Part shown: in pieces, positions 1 through 7,395 of the stretch
Position numbering within the stretch: position 1 is the stretch's first letter
Layout of the letters: each line of letters opens with the position of its first letter
Origin: Kiritimatiellia bacterium
GTDB taxonomy: Bacteria; Verrucomicrobiota; Kiritimatiellia; RFP12; UBA1067
NCBI GenBank assembly: GCA_024405255.1
Contig: JAKSOY010000060.1
Span: 1 to 20,290 of the forward strand
Direction of reading: 5' to 3'
DNA: 20,290 nucleotides
Program-made: the position numbers and the translations under genes
The notes under the pieces: model-generated
What the model was told of the DNA's origin: nothing
What the model saw: the letters and a program-made list of their open reading frames with translations, nothing else
Databases searched by the model: none

Positions 1-670
1 GCGGCCAGCCGATGTTGACGAGATAGTACCAGCCGTCGCGCTTGAGCACCTGCGTACCTTCGCCCAGTCCCGAACCGCCCGCGCAGTCCGTCACGTTGGC
101 CAGCACGATCTCGCCACCGTCGACGAACCCCGAAAGGTCCTTCTTCAGCTCCGTCAGACGCACGCGGTACGGACGCCCCGGCACGGTCGCATAGATCCAG
201 AAGCGTCCATCTTCGATCCAGAGCGATTCATCGTACTGTTTCGGATGCAGCCGGCAGAAACTCCACGGTTGCGTCTCAGGGTCCTGCGTCCAGAAAAGAT
301 AGGTGGCGTCGACTTTGTTGTTGAAGCTCGTCGCGTAGAAGAGATCGGTCTTTTCGTCATATCGAATCGAGCTCGCCCAGGTGCCGTACGAATAGTCGTT
401 GCGCCCGTTTTCAAGACGATCCTGCGGACGGTTCTCAATCGTCTCGTAGCAGGCGTTGGCCATCGTCCAGTCGACGAGATTCGTCGAGACCATCACCTGC
501 ATGCCCGGATTGAAGTGCATTGTCGTCGACACCATGTAGAATTTCGAACCCTTGCGGCAGATCGAAATGTCGGGCACATCAACCCACAGCGTCGGACGCA
601 ACGAATCCGCCGACACAACGGACGCGACGAGCGCCATCACCGCCACACAGAAGAATTTCGTGAAGTTCAT
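1..670 (-). CDS. Secreted glycoside hydrolase family 43 protein, C-terminus beyond window edge
   Basis: Only the first 223 codons are present; the frame is open to the left edge of the window. GH43 enzymes are five-bladed beta-propellers that cleave arabinose- or xylose-containing glycans. The N-terminus (MNFTKFFCVAVMALVASVVSADS) looks like a signal peptide, so the enzyme is probably exported. The segment WVDVPDISI carries the Asp expected for the catalytic base, followed by FYMVSTTMHFNPGMQVMVS, the start of blade 1 as in GH43 subfamily 12-like beta-xylosidases/arabinofuranosidases. WASSIRY and, near the cut end, LGEGTQVLKRDGWYYL (with the Glu expected for the general acid) also fit. The ATG overlaps the TGA of the symporter gene upstream (ATGA, 667-670), which implies translational coupling. 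The family is clear; the exact substrate is not. Confidence 0.88.
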   Translation of the reverse strand, partial: MNFTKFFCVAVMALVASVVSADSLRPTLWVDVPDISICRKGSKFYMVSTTMHFNPGMQVMVSTNLVDWTMANACYETIENRPQDRLENGRNDYSYGTWASSIRYDEKTDLFYATSFNNKVDATYLFWTQDPETQPWSFCRLHPKQYDESLWIEDGRFWIYATVPGRPYRVRLTELKKDLSGFVDGGEIVLANVTDCAGGSGLGEGTQVLKRDGWYYLVNIGWP

Positions 671-2151
671 TTTTCAATCTCCTTCGCCGCCATGCGATCA
701 ATGAAGGCTTCGACTTCCTGTCGCTCGTTCGCCGAATCCTTGAAGACCAAACTACCGACGACAAGACAGAGAATCGTAAAGGCCGCCGTCGAGAGGAAAC
801 ACGGCGTCATCTCGCGCAGGAACGGCCACTTCGCGCCTAGCACGAACACCGTCAAACCGAACACGATGCCGCCGACGAGTCCGCAGAGGCCCGCACGCTT
901 CGTCACGCGCCGCGAGAAGACGCCCACCAGCATGGGAATCGCGATCGGCGGCAGGAAGACGCCAAAGACCTTGTTCGAGAGGTTGAAAAGATCGTCCGCA
1001 CCCTGCGCATACTGCATCACAAAGGTGAGGGCAATGACCGAACCGCCCACGAACACGGTCGCCACGCGCGCAGCGACAAGACGGCGCGCCGGCGTTGCCG
1101 TGCGGTCGAAGCGTCCGTAGATTTCATTGACCAGCACGCTCGCCGCCGAATTGAAGTTGCCCGCGAGCGAACTCATCGTCGCGGAGAACATCGCCGCGAT
1201 CACCATGCCCATCATGCCCGTCGGCAGCACATGGCGGCAAAGCAGAGCGTAGACGCCGTTCATCTCGGCATCAGCCACCGGCGGCAGGAAGATGCGCGCG
1301 GCCATCGCCGGGAAGAAGAAGAGCGGCGGACCCAAAAACAGCAGCGCCGCCACAAGGTACGCCATCTTCTTCGCGTCCTTGTCGGACCGCGTCGAATAGT
1401 AGCGCTGCACGAGCGACCAGTTCGTCGAAAGCGTCGAACCGACCATCAGGAAGAAGACGGCCATATACGTCCAGTCATATTTGCCCGCCGTAAAATGGAA
1501 GAAGCCGGTCGGCACCTTCTCGACGAACGAACCGAGGCCGCCCACCTGATTGAGGCAGAGCACGGGCAGCGTCAAAACGACGGCCAAGATGACGAAGAAC
1601 TGGATGAAGTCGCACATCAGCGTCGCCTTGAGTCCGCCCAGGAACGTGTAGACGACGATGATCGCACCCGAGATGCAGATGGACCAGAACAGCGGGAATC
1701 CCATGCCCACGCCCACGACCGTGCCGATGGCGAGCAGTTTGAGCGCGTTGTCCAAGAGCTGCATGGGGAGCCCCAGCCAGGCGAGCGTCTTGCACATTCC
1801 GGGCGTATAGCGCGTGGCAATGAAGTCGATGGGACTCCCCTTCGCCGCGCGACGCCAGCGCACGGCAAGGAAACGCGCACCCAACAGCACCGCCGGCACC
1901 GAAAGCCAGCTCACCGTCACCGGCACCCAGCCGTACTTGTACGCAAGCGCCGAATACATCACGAATGCAAGCGCCGAGAAGCTGTTCATGTAAAAGGAAA
2001 TGCCCGACAGCCACCACGGAACGGTCTTGTCGCCGCCGAAAAACTGATCGGACGACTTCGCGCGGTGGCTATAGTACACCCCCACCCCGACCATCACGGC
2101 GAAAAACACGCCAATCACAGCATAGTCCATTACAGCAAGTTCTTTCATCAT
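667..2151 (-). CDS. Sodium:solute symporter (SSS family), GH43-linked
   Basis: Inner-membrane protein of 494 residues with about 13 hydrophobic segments, the usual size of SSS (SLC5-like) transporters, which couple Na+ entry to uptake of sugars, acids or other small solutes. The GGLKATLMCDFIQF segment is the conserved TM5-6 region of the family, and ATMSSLAGNFNS carries the paired serines in the region of the Na2 sodium site. The start is one of two adjacent ATGs; a purine-rich GGAAGGTAGAGG lies directly upstream, so the second ATG may be used. The stop overlaps the GH43 start by four bases, so the pair probably imports the sugar that the GH43 enzyme releases; this is inferred from gene order only. 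Upstream, a heptad repeat array fills the whole gap to the DUF493 stop, and no separate promoter is evident. Confidence 0.93.
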   Translation of the reverse strand: MMKELAVMDYAVIGVFFAVMVGVGVYYSHRAKSSDQFFGGDKTVPWWLSGISFYMNSFSALAFVMYSALAYKYGWVPVTVSWLSVPAVLLGARFLAVRWRRAAKGSPIDFIATRYTPGMCKTLAWLGLPMQLLDNALKLLAIGTVVGVGMGFPLFWSICISGAIIVVYTFLGGLKATLMCDFIQFFVILAVVLTLPVLCLNQVGGLGSFVEKVPTGFFHFTAGKYDWTYMAVFFLMVGSTLSTNWSLVQRYYSTRSDKDAKKMAYLVAALLFLGPPLFFFPAMAARIFLPPVADAEMNGVYALLCRHVLPTGMMGMVIAAMFSATMSSLAGNFNSAASVLVNEIYGRFDRTATPARRLVAARVATVFVGGSVIALTFVMQYAQGADDLFNLSNKVFGVFLPPIAIPMLVGVFSRRVTKRAGLCGLVGGIVFGLTVFVLGAKWPFLREMTPCFLSTAAFTILCLVVGSLVFKDSANERQEVEAFIDRMAAKEIEK

Positions 2152-2167
2152 CCTCTACCTTCCACTC

Positions 2168-2272
2168 TTTGACCTTCCACCCACAACCCTCTATCCTCTA
2201 ACCCCTAACCCCTAATACCTAACCCCTAACCCCTAAAACCTAAAACCTAATCCCTAAAACCTAAAACCTCAC
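2168..2272. repeat. Telomere-like 7-base tandem repeat array between DUF493 and symporter genes
   Basis: Fifteen consecutive heptads run without a phase slip. On the plus strand the core units are CCCTAAC, ACCTAAA, CCCTAAA and ACCTAAT; on the coding strand they read as GTTAGGG or TTTAGGT. The units near 2168-2195 are more degenerate (TTTGACC, TTCCACC, CACAACC). The array abuts the TGA of the DUF493 gene (2273-2275) and its degenerate continuation runs to the symporter start, so the purine-rich ribosome-binding region of the symporter is made of repeat-derived sequence. Four C4 runs at 2202-2205, 2209-2212, 2223-2226 and 2230-2233 would be G4 runs in the transcript. Function unknown. Confidence 0.9.
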
Positions 2273-2524
2273 TCACAGGCACATCTTCAGTCCGGGCACA
2301 TTCCTGATCGTCGCGTCGAGCCGATCCATTTCCGCACGGTCCTTCAAACGGACGGAAAGTGCGTACGACACATACTTGCCGCTGGACGACGCATTGACCT
2401 CGCTCACCGGCGCCACGAGGTCGAACCCCGCGAACAACGCCGCCGTGAAACCGTCGTCCCGCTTTGTCGCGTCGACAATCAGACGTTGGTGGGCCACCAC
2501 GGGAAATTTCAGTTCAGCATCCAT
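2273..2524 (-). CDS. DUF493 (YbeD-like) family protein
   Basis: Small cytoplasmic protein of 83 residues, matching the size of the DUF493/UPF0250 family (E. coli YbeD, an ACT-like ferredoxin-fold protein without an established function). The pattern matches: an N-terminal ELKFPV strand, a central SSSGKYVSYALSV resembling the family's SSKGxYxSV block, and a C-terminal VPGLKMCL resembling the family's hydrophobic ending. The start is supported by GAGGAGAGA just upstream and by a near-consensus promoter at 2571-2599. It is the first gene of a possible unit with the symporter and the GH43 gene, but the repeat array separates it from them. It is transcribed divergently from the DUF4143 ATPase. Confidence 0.8.
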   Translation of the reverse strand: MDAELKFPVVAHQRLIVDATKRDDGFTAALFAGFDLVAPVSEVNASSSGKYVSYALSVRLKDRAEMDRLDATIRNVPGLKMCL

Positions 2525-2570
2525 TCTCTCTCCTCAAAGCCGCGGAACACCATGCCCCGCCAGCCCAAAC

Positions 2571-2599
2571 ATTATGCACCATTCTGCCGTCATTGTCAA
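2571..2599 (-). promoter_or_regulatory. Sigma-70-type promoter for DUF493 gene
   Basis: On the minus strand TTGACA (2594-2599) is followed after 17 bases by CATAAT (2571-2576), a perfect -35 and a 5-of-6 -10. The predicted start is about 40 bases upstream of the DUF493 ATG. Confidence 0.75.
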
Positions 2600-2616
2600 C
2601 GGCGAAAAACAGTAAG

Positions 2617-2638
2617 GCATTCAATGAATGCAATTGCA
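2617..2638. promoter_or_regulatory. Overlapping palindromes between divergent promoters, candidate operator
   Basis: GCATTCAATGAATGC (2617-2631) is an inverted repeat with 6-base arms around a 3-base centre. It overlaps the perfect palindrome TGCAATTGCA (2629-2638). Both lie between the -35 boxes of the two divergent promoters, where a regulator of both genes could bind. No regulator gene is seen nearby, and short palindromes can occur by chance. Confidence 0.35.
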
Positions 2639-2693
2639 AAGGTAAACATTCCCCTCTCTTACGCTTGCACTTTCAAACCACAACCTGAAACCA

Positions 2694-2722
2694 TTGACAA
2701 GACAATAGTTTTTTGCTATCAT
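2694..2722 (+). promoter_or_regulatory. Sigma-70-type promoter for DUF4143 ATPase
   Basis: TTGACA (2694-2699), 17-base spacer, then TATCAT (2717-2722) preceded by TGC, giving an extended -10. The predicted transcription start near 2729 leaves about 30 bases of leader that contain GGAG ahead of the ATG at 2759. Confidence 0.8.
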
Positions 2723-2758
2723 ACCAGAAAACATTTCACAGAACATGGAGTTTATTGT

Positions 2759-3982
2759 ATGCATGCCGAAAAGATTTCTCGCCCAATGTTCACCAGTTGG
2801 CTCGCCAAATGGTACAACAAAGATGTCATCAAAGTCGTCACAGGAATCCGCCGTTGCGGCAAAACGATGCTTTTTGAACTCTTCAAGGATGAATTGCGCA
2901 CAAAAGGCATTCCCGAAAAACAAATCATATCCATCAATTTCGAAAGTCCCTTTCTTCCCGACTTCCCAACTTGGCGCACAGCTTGGAATTTCATCAAAGC
3001 AAAAGTCGACCCGACCCTGAAGACCTACATCTTTCTCGACGAAGTTCAGCTCGTTCCCGATTTTGAACGCCTGGTGGATGGAATCTATTCGCTCAAGAAC
3101 TTTGACGTCTACATTACAGGGTCGAACGCGAAGTTCCTTTCAGGTGAGCTCGCGACCTTCCTGACGGGACGCTATGTCGAAATTCGCCTACAGCCACTGA
3201 GTTTCGCCGAATACAGTTCGCTTTTCCCCAAACAGCATGCCGACGACATCATGCGGAACTACATGGCCTTCGGCGGATTCCCCTTCGCCGCCCTGCTGGA
3301 TGCGAATTCCCAGTCACAGACTGACTATCTGACAGGCATTCTCGATACAATCGTCTATAAGGACATCATCGCACGCAACGGCTACCGTGATGTCGCCACG
3401 CTTCGCCGTCTGGTCAAATTCCTCGCGGACAACATCGGCAACCTCTACTCGGTCAATAAAATCGTCGGCACCCTCAAAAACGAAGGTCTGTCCGTTCCCC
3501 ACGCCACGTTGGACGCCTACACCGAATCGCTCTGCGAAACCTACCTCTTTGACCGCGTGAGCCGCTACGACATCAAGGGCCGCGACATTCTGCGTACCAA
3601 CGCCAAATACTACCTTGCCGACACCGGCCTTCGCCGTCTTCTTCTCGCCGACAAGCCGAGCGACCAAGGGCGCATTCTCGAGAACATCATCTATCTGGAA
3701 CTGAAACGCCGCTACCGCGAGGTCTTCGTTGGCACGCTCGGCGCCAACGAGATCGACTTCGTCGCGCGTGAGAATGCCATTCCCCATTACTATCAGGTCG
3801 CCCTCACCACCCGCGAGGAATCGACGCTCCTCCGCGAACTCGCACCGCTCAAGGCCATTCGCGACAACCATCCGAAGACCCTGCTGACCCTTGACCGCGA
3901 TCCGCCCGCGAACTTCGACGGCATCAAGAAAATCAACGCCATCGACTTTCTCCTCGACCCGAAGTCGATCGAGCCGCTGTAG
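2759..3982 (+). CDS. AAA-family ATPase with DUF4143 domain
   Basis: Protein of 407 residues with the two-part layout of the AAA_14/DUF4143 family. The N-terminal P-loop ATPase has Walker A in TGIRRCGKT (about residues 28-36), Walker B in YIFLDEVQ (about 90-97) and a sensor-like YITGSNAKFL. The C-terminal DUF4143 region includes LENIIYLELKRR, NEIDFVAR and YYQVAL, an E...D...QxA pattern reminiscent of the PD-(D/E)XK nuclease fold. The role of the family is not established. The start ATG is chosen because it follows GGAG at a normal distance and lies downstream of the promoter; a longer reading frame upstream would run through that promoter. The leader and the first 300 bases are noticeably richer in A+T than the neighbouring genes, which may mean recent acquisition. 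It stands alone on the plus strand. Confidence 0.92.
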   Translation: MHAEKISRPMFTSWLAKWYNKDVIKVVTGIRRCGKTMLFELFKDELRTKGIPEKQIISINFESPFLPDFPTWRTAWNFIKAKVDPTLKTYIFLDEVQLVPDFERLVDGIYSLKNFDVYITGSNAKFLSGELATFLTGRYVEIRLQPLSFAEYSSLFPKQHADDIMRNYMAFGGFPFAALLDANSQSQTDYLTGILDTIVYKDIIARNGYRDVATLRRLVKFLADNIGNLYSVNKIVGTLKNEGLSVPHATLDAYTESLCETYLFDRVSRYDIKGRDILRTNAKYYLADTGLRRLLLADKPSDQGRILENIIYLELKRRYREVFVGTLGANEIDFVARENAIPHYYQVALTTREESTLLRELAPLKAIRDNHPKTLLTLDRDPPANFDGIKKINAIDFLLDPKSIEPL

Positions 3983-3996
3983 TCCGTATTTCGCAT

Positions 3997-4056
3997 AACC
4001 ACGGATAACACGGATCGGCGGCGCTAACGCTTGCCGTTCTTCATGTTTACCGAACG
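3997..4056. repeat. CACGGATAA direct repeat and weak hairpin in convergent gap
   Basis: Between the convergent ATPase and GH97 genes, CACGGAT occurs twice nine bases apart (3997-4015). This resembles the CACGGAT-containing intergenic repeats that I recall from planctomycete and related genomes. A small hairpin, CGTTC (4035-4039) with GAACG (4052-4056), follows without a T-run. It may be a weak bidirectional terminator. Low certainty for both. Confidence 0.35.
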
Positions 4057-4070
4057 TTAAGGAGGCGGAA

Positions 4071-5636
4071 TCAGCGCGTGATGATCGCGGCGAAGCCCCC
4101 GTTCGACGCACAGGGAACCGAGAGGGTGTCGACTGTCATCGTCTCCACCGCCACGGGCGCGCAGGGTTTCGCATTCGCCGGGTCGGCATCGCGGAAGAGA
4201 CGCACCTTGAACGATCCGGGCCCTGCGAAGGCGAGCGGCACCGAAATCGTGCGCGGCTCGCCGGCATTGAGCGCACCCAGGTACCAGGTCGTCCCCTTCC
4301 GACGCGCCACCACCACCGTATCGCCGATCGTCCCTTGCAGGTAGCGCGTTTCGTCGAAGGCCGCCGGCAGCTCGCGCCAGAAGTCCAGCGCAGGATTCGA
4401 CGCGTCGATCTGGCTCGGCACCGAATACCAATAGAGGAACTGCCACCCGCTCGTGTAGACCGCCGGCAACGCCAGCTGATGCGCCAACGTGTTCTTGATG
4501 CGCGGATAGATCCAGCACGGCGTGTAGTCGCCCGGACCATCCAAGAAGCGCGTGAACGCCAAGGCGGCATTGTGACGCGCAACCGGCATCTCTTCGTTGC
4601 CGCGGATGCCTTCGACCGTCATCACATGCGGATACGTGCGCTGAATACCGGTGAGACGGTATTCGTCGTGGATGTCGACCATCAACCGACGTGCGGCGGC
4701 CGCCTTGATGGCCTTGTGCACCCACTGCCGGTCACGCTGCCGTCCGACCCGCACGAATCCGTACTTGACGCCCTTCACACCCCACGCGACGAGCTGATCG
4801 AGAATCGCCTCGAGGTTCTTCTCGAGCGGGATCGCATTGACGTACAAGATCACACCGACGTTCTGCTCGCGCGCATAGGCGAGAATCGCCTGCAAATCAA
4901 AGCTCTCGCCCTTCACCGCACGGCGCGGATCGATGACGGGCTTGAGCGGATTGCCCTTCTGTTCAGGGCCATACCACCCCGCGTCGATTTCGATGTACTG
5001 CAGTCCGTTGCGCTTGACGAAGTCGACACAGTCTTTGCCGTCCTTCGTCGTGAGGCGCGCGACGCGAATGACCTTGCCAGGCTTGATCCAGCTCGTATCG
5101 GCAACGCGCGAAGGCGCATTGAGCGCGTCCATCACCGTCGGCTGCGCATTCGCCAGCGCCACCGCGTCCTTGGCCGTATGGATGTACCGCCACGGCGTGG
5201 TGCACGGGGCCTGGACGGTCGCCGGATTCTCGAGGAACGCCCGCACGGTGCCACGGCGCGGACCACGCGCGAACCGCAGGCGCGCGTGGCCGAGATTGCC
5301 GGCCTCGCCGAGGGCCGCGACGAAGTTCGCACCTTCGACGACGAGCGGTCCATCCGACGTCTTTTCAATCGTGTCGAGCGTCCGCGGCACATACTCGGCC
5401 TGCGCGTGGGCAACCGGCCAGCAGCGAAGATCGGACCCGAAGTCGAAGAGCAGCTCCTCCTGCTTGAGCGTACGCGGACCCGTCCCGTCGAACCGGAAAC
5501 GCCAGGCGACCGTGCCGGCGAAGTTCGTCGTCTCCACCACAGCCTGGTCAGGCGCCGTCGGGGGCGTGACCTCGCACACCTTCTCGCCACACGGTCCCAT
5601 CACCGCCACCGTCGCCAACATCAACACGAAATTCAT
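4071..5636 (-). CDS. Glycoside hydrolase family 97 alpha-glycosidase, probably inverting type
   Basis: Protein of 521 residues with a short N-terminal hydrophobic stretch that may be a signal peptide. GH97 enzymes (SusB-like alpha-glucosidases and alpha-galactosidases) have an N-terminal beta-sandwich, a (beta/alpha)8 barrel and a C-terminal beta domain. The barrel starts near residue 180 (TSWIKPGKVIRVAR) and includes YIEIDAGWYG, GVKGVKYGF, HDEYRLTGIQRTYPH and VEGIRGNEE, all typical of the family. Retaining members have an Asp nucleophile in a KxDF motif; here that position is Gly293 (KYGF), as in inverting SusB-type enzymes, and the Glu residues near 325, 342 and 348 are the candidate catalytic ones. 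At 521 residues it is shorter than the usual 650-700, mainly in the N-terminal domain. GGAGAGGTG precedes the ATG. It follows a symporter gene by 62 bases and is probably co-transcribed with it. Confidence 0.85.
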   Translation of the reverse strand: MNFVLMLATVAVMGPCGEKVCEVTPPTAPDQAVVETTNFAGTVAWRFRFDGTGPRTLKQEELLFDFGSDLRCWPVAHAQAEYVPRTLDTIEKTSDGPLVVEGANFVAALGEAGNLGHARLRFARGPRRGTVRAFLENPATVQAPCTTPWRYIHTAKDAVALANAQPTVMDALNAPSRVADTSWIKPGKVIRVARLTTKDGKDCVDFVKRNGLQYIEIDAGWYGPEQKGNPLKPVIDPRRAVKGESFDLQAILAYAREQNVGVILYVNAIPLEKNLEAILDQLVAWGVKGVKYGFVRVGRQRDRQWVHKAIKAAAARRLMVDIHDEYRLTGIQRTYPHVMTVEGIRGNEEMPVARHNAALAFTRFLDGPGDYTPCWIYPRIKNTLAHQLALPAVYTSGWQFLYWYSVPSQIDASNPALDFWRELPAAFDETRYLQGTIGDTVVVARRKGTTWYLGALNAGEPRTISVPLAFAGPGSFKVRLFRDADPANAKPCAPVAVETMTVDTLSVPCASNGGFAAIITR

Positions 5637-5698
5637 CTCTCACCTCTCCTAAGATTTACGGGGACCGTTCGACCTCTTCTGAAAGCCTTTTAGCCTTC

Positions 5699-7234
5699 TC
5701 ACGCGCCCAAGTCGCTCTTGGCCGCGACCTGACGCGTCTTTTCGTAGCAGGAGAAGAGCTTGTCGACGAAACGACGGTCGGGGGCCTTTGAGAAGAAGCT
5801 CACAAGCGGCACGATCACAAATCCGGCGAGCATCGCCACTACGCCGCAGTTGATCGGCGAACGGATGATCGGCGGCAGCGAGCCGCGCGCGACCATGTTC
5901 ACGATCATCAGGATCGAACCAAATGCGAAACACGCCCAGCACGCGGCCTTCGTCGTACGCTTCCAATAGAGCGCAAAGAGGAACGGCGCAAGGAAGCTGC
6001 CCGCAAGAGCGCCCCACGAAACACCCATGAGCTGGGCGATGAACGTCACCGAGCTCTTGTACTGGACGAGCGCGATCACGGCGGAAATCGCGATGAACAC
6101 GACCACAAAGAGACGGATCACCCCGACTTCGCGCTTCGGTTCCATGGTCTTGACGATCGTCCCCTTGATGAAGTCACTCGTGAGCGTCGAGCTCGAGGTG
6201 ATGACGAGCGACGAGAGCGTGGACATCGATGCCGACAGCACCAGAATCACCGTGAGCGCGATGAGCCCCGGTCCCAGATTCGACAGCATTGCGGGAATGA
6301 TCGCGTCGAAGCCATCCTTCGCGATGTTCACCTTGTCGGCGAAGAGACGTCCGAAACCGCCGAGATAATAGCAGCCGCCGGCGATCACGAAGGCGAACAG
6401 CGTGGAAATCACGGTTCCCTTGCGGATCGCATCCTCATTGCTGATCGCATAGAACTTCTGCACCATCTGCGGCAAGCCCCACGTGCCGAGCGAGGTGAGG
6501 ATCACCACGAAAAGCAGATTCAGCGGATCGGGTCCGAAGAAGGACGTAAACACACCCGGCGTCGAGGAAACACTTGGATCGTTCACCCGCGCAAGCGCAT
6601 CGATGGCGACCATGAAGCCGCCCTTCGACGCGATGACCGCCCAGATGACGGCCACGAGCCCCACCAGCATGATGATGCCCTGGATGAAGTCGTTGATCGC
6701 CGTCGCGAGGTAGCCGCCGCAGATCACGTAGATGGCCGTCAGCACGGACATCAGCAGAATGCACACCGAATAGTCGATCGAGAACGCCATCGCGAAGAGA
6801 CGCGAGAGACCGTTGTAGAGCGACGCCGTATACGGTACGAGGAAGATGAAGATGATGGCCGAGGCCACGATCTTGAGGGACTTCGAATCGAAGCGCCGAC
6901 CGAAGAACTCGGGCATCGTGGAGGAATCGAGATGCTGCGTCAACAAACGTGTACGGCGGCCCAGGATGCTCCAGGCGAGCAGCGAACCGATGAGCGCGTT
7001 ACCGATGCCCGCCCAAGTGGCGGCGATGCCGTACTTCCAGCCGAACTGCCCCGCGTATCCCACGAACACCACAGCCGAAAAATAGCTCGTTCCATAGGCG
7101 AACGCCGTCAACCACGCGCCGACACCGCGTCCACCCAACACGAACCCGTCCACCGAATTCGCATGTTTCCGACACTTGAAGCCAATGGCGAGCAACACTG
7201 CAAAATACGCCGCCAGCATCATAATCTTCATCAT
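5699..7234 (-). CDS. Sodium:solute symporter (SSS family), GH97-linked
   Basis: Inner-membrane transporter of 511 residues with about 13 hydrophobic segments. Family signatures are the N-terminal FVLGGRGVGAWLTAFAYGTSYFSA, GGYLATAINDFIQG in TM5-6, GTWGLPQMVQKFYAI, and SASMSTLSSLVITSSS in the sodium-site helix. The GLPQMVQKFYAI segment is close to proline/pantothenate and sugar-type SSS members, but the substrate cannot be read from sequence. Two adjacent ATGs follow AAGGATGAG. It has its own extended -10 promoter in the 161-base gap behind the beta-helix gene, and is followed by the GH97 gene, which suggests uptake of the sugar that GH97 releases. It is only distantly similar to the other symporter of the window, so the two are not a recent duplication. 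Confidence 0.93.
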   Translation of the reverse strand: MMKIMMLAAYFAVLLAIGFKCRKHANSVDGFVLGGRGVGAWLTAFAYGTSYFSAVVFVGYAGQFGWKYGIAATWAGIGNALIGSLLAWSILGRRTRLLTQHLDSSTMPEFFGRRFDSKSLKIVASAIIFIFLVPYTASLYNGLSRLFAMAFSIDYSVCILLMSVLTAIYVICGGYLATAINDFIQGIIMLVGLVAVIWAVIASKGGFMVAIDALARVNDPSVSSTPGVFTSFFGPDPLNLLFVVILTSLGTWGLPQMVQKFYAISNEDAIRKGTVISTLFAFVIAGGCYYLGGFGRLFADKVNIAKDGFDAIIPAMLSNLGPGLIALTVILVLSASMSTLSSLVITSSSTLTSDFIKGTIVKTMEPKREVGVIRLFVVVFIAISAVIALVQYKSSVTFIAQLMGVSWGALAGSFLAPFLFALYWKRTTKAACWACFAFGSILMIVNMVARGSLPPIIRSPINCGVVAMLAGFVIVPLVSFFSKAPDRRFVDKLFSCYEKTRQVAAKSDLGA

Positions 7235-7321
7235 TTCCGACTCATCCTTTTTATTCTTTTGATTCGGCAGGAAAATCTCTTGTCCCGAAGACGCGATGAC
7301 CTTCCAAAGCCCATTCGTGGT

Positions 7322-7330
7322 AGTATATCA
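7322..7330 (-). promoter_or_regulatory. Extended -10 promoter for GH97-linked symporter
   Basis: TGATATACT on the minus strand (TATACT at 7322-7327 preceded by TGA). A weak -35, TTGTGT, sits 17 bases upstream at 7345-7350. The leader would be about 80 bases. The rest of the gap 7235-7395 shows no clear terminator for the beta-helix gene. Confidence 0.5.
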
Positions 7331-7395
7331 AATTACCCCTTCTCACACAACCCACACGAAGCCTCGCTGGCGTTTTTCAGCCTTCTCGGCGATGT

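Noticed and set aside
2168..2272. Possible CRISPR array or telomere end
   Set aside because: Units are 7 bases with no spacers, and the array is internal with genes on both sides, so neither reading fits.
2759..3982. DUF4143 ATPase as a restriction, toxin-antitoxin or defence system
   Set aside because: It stands alone with no partner gene, and the family has no established defence role; only its ATPase and nuclease-like patterns can be seen.
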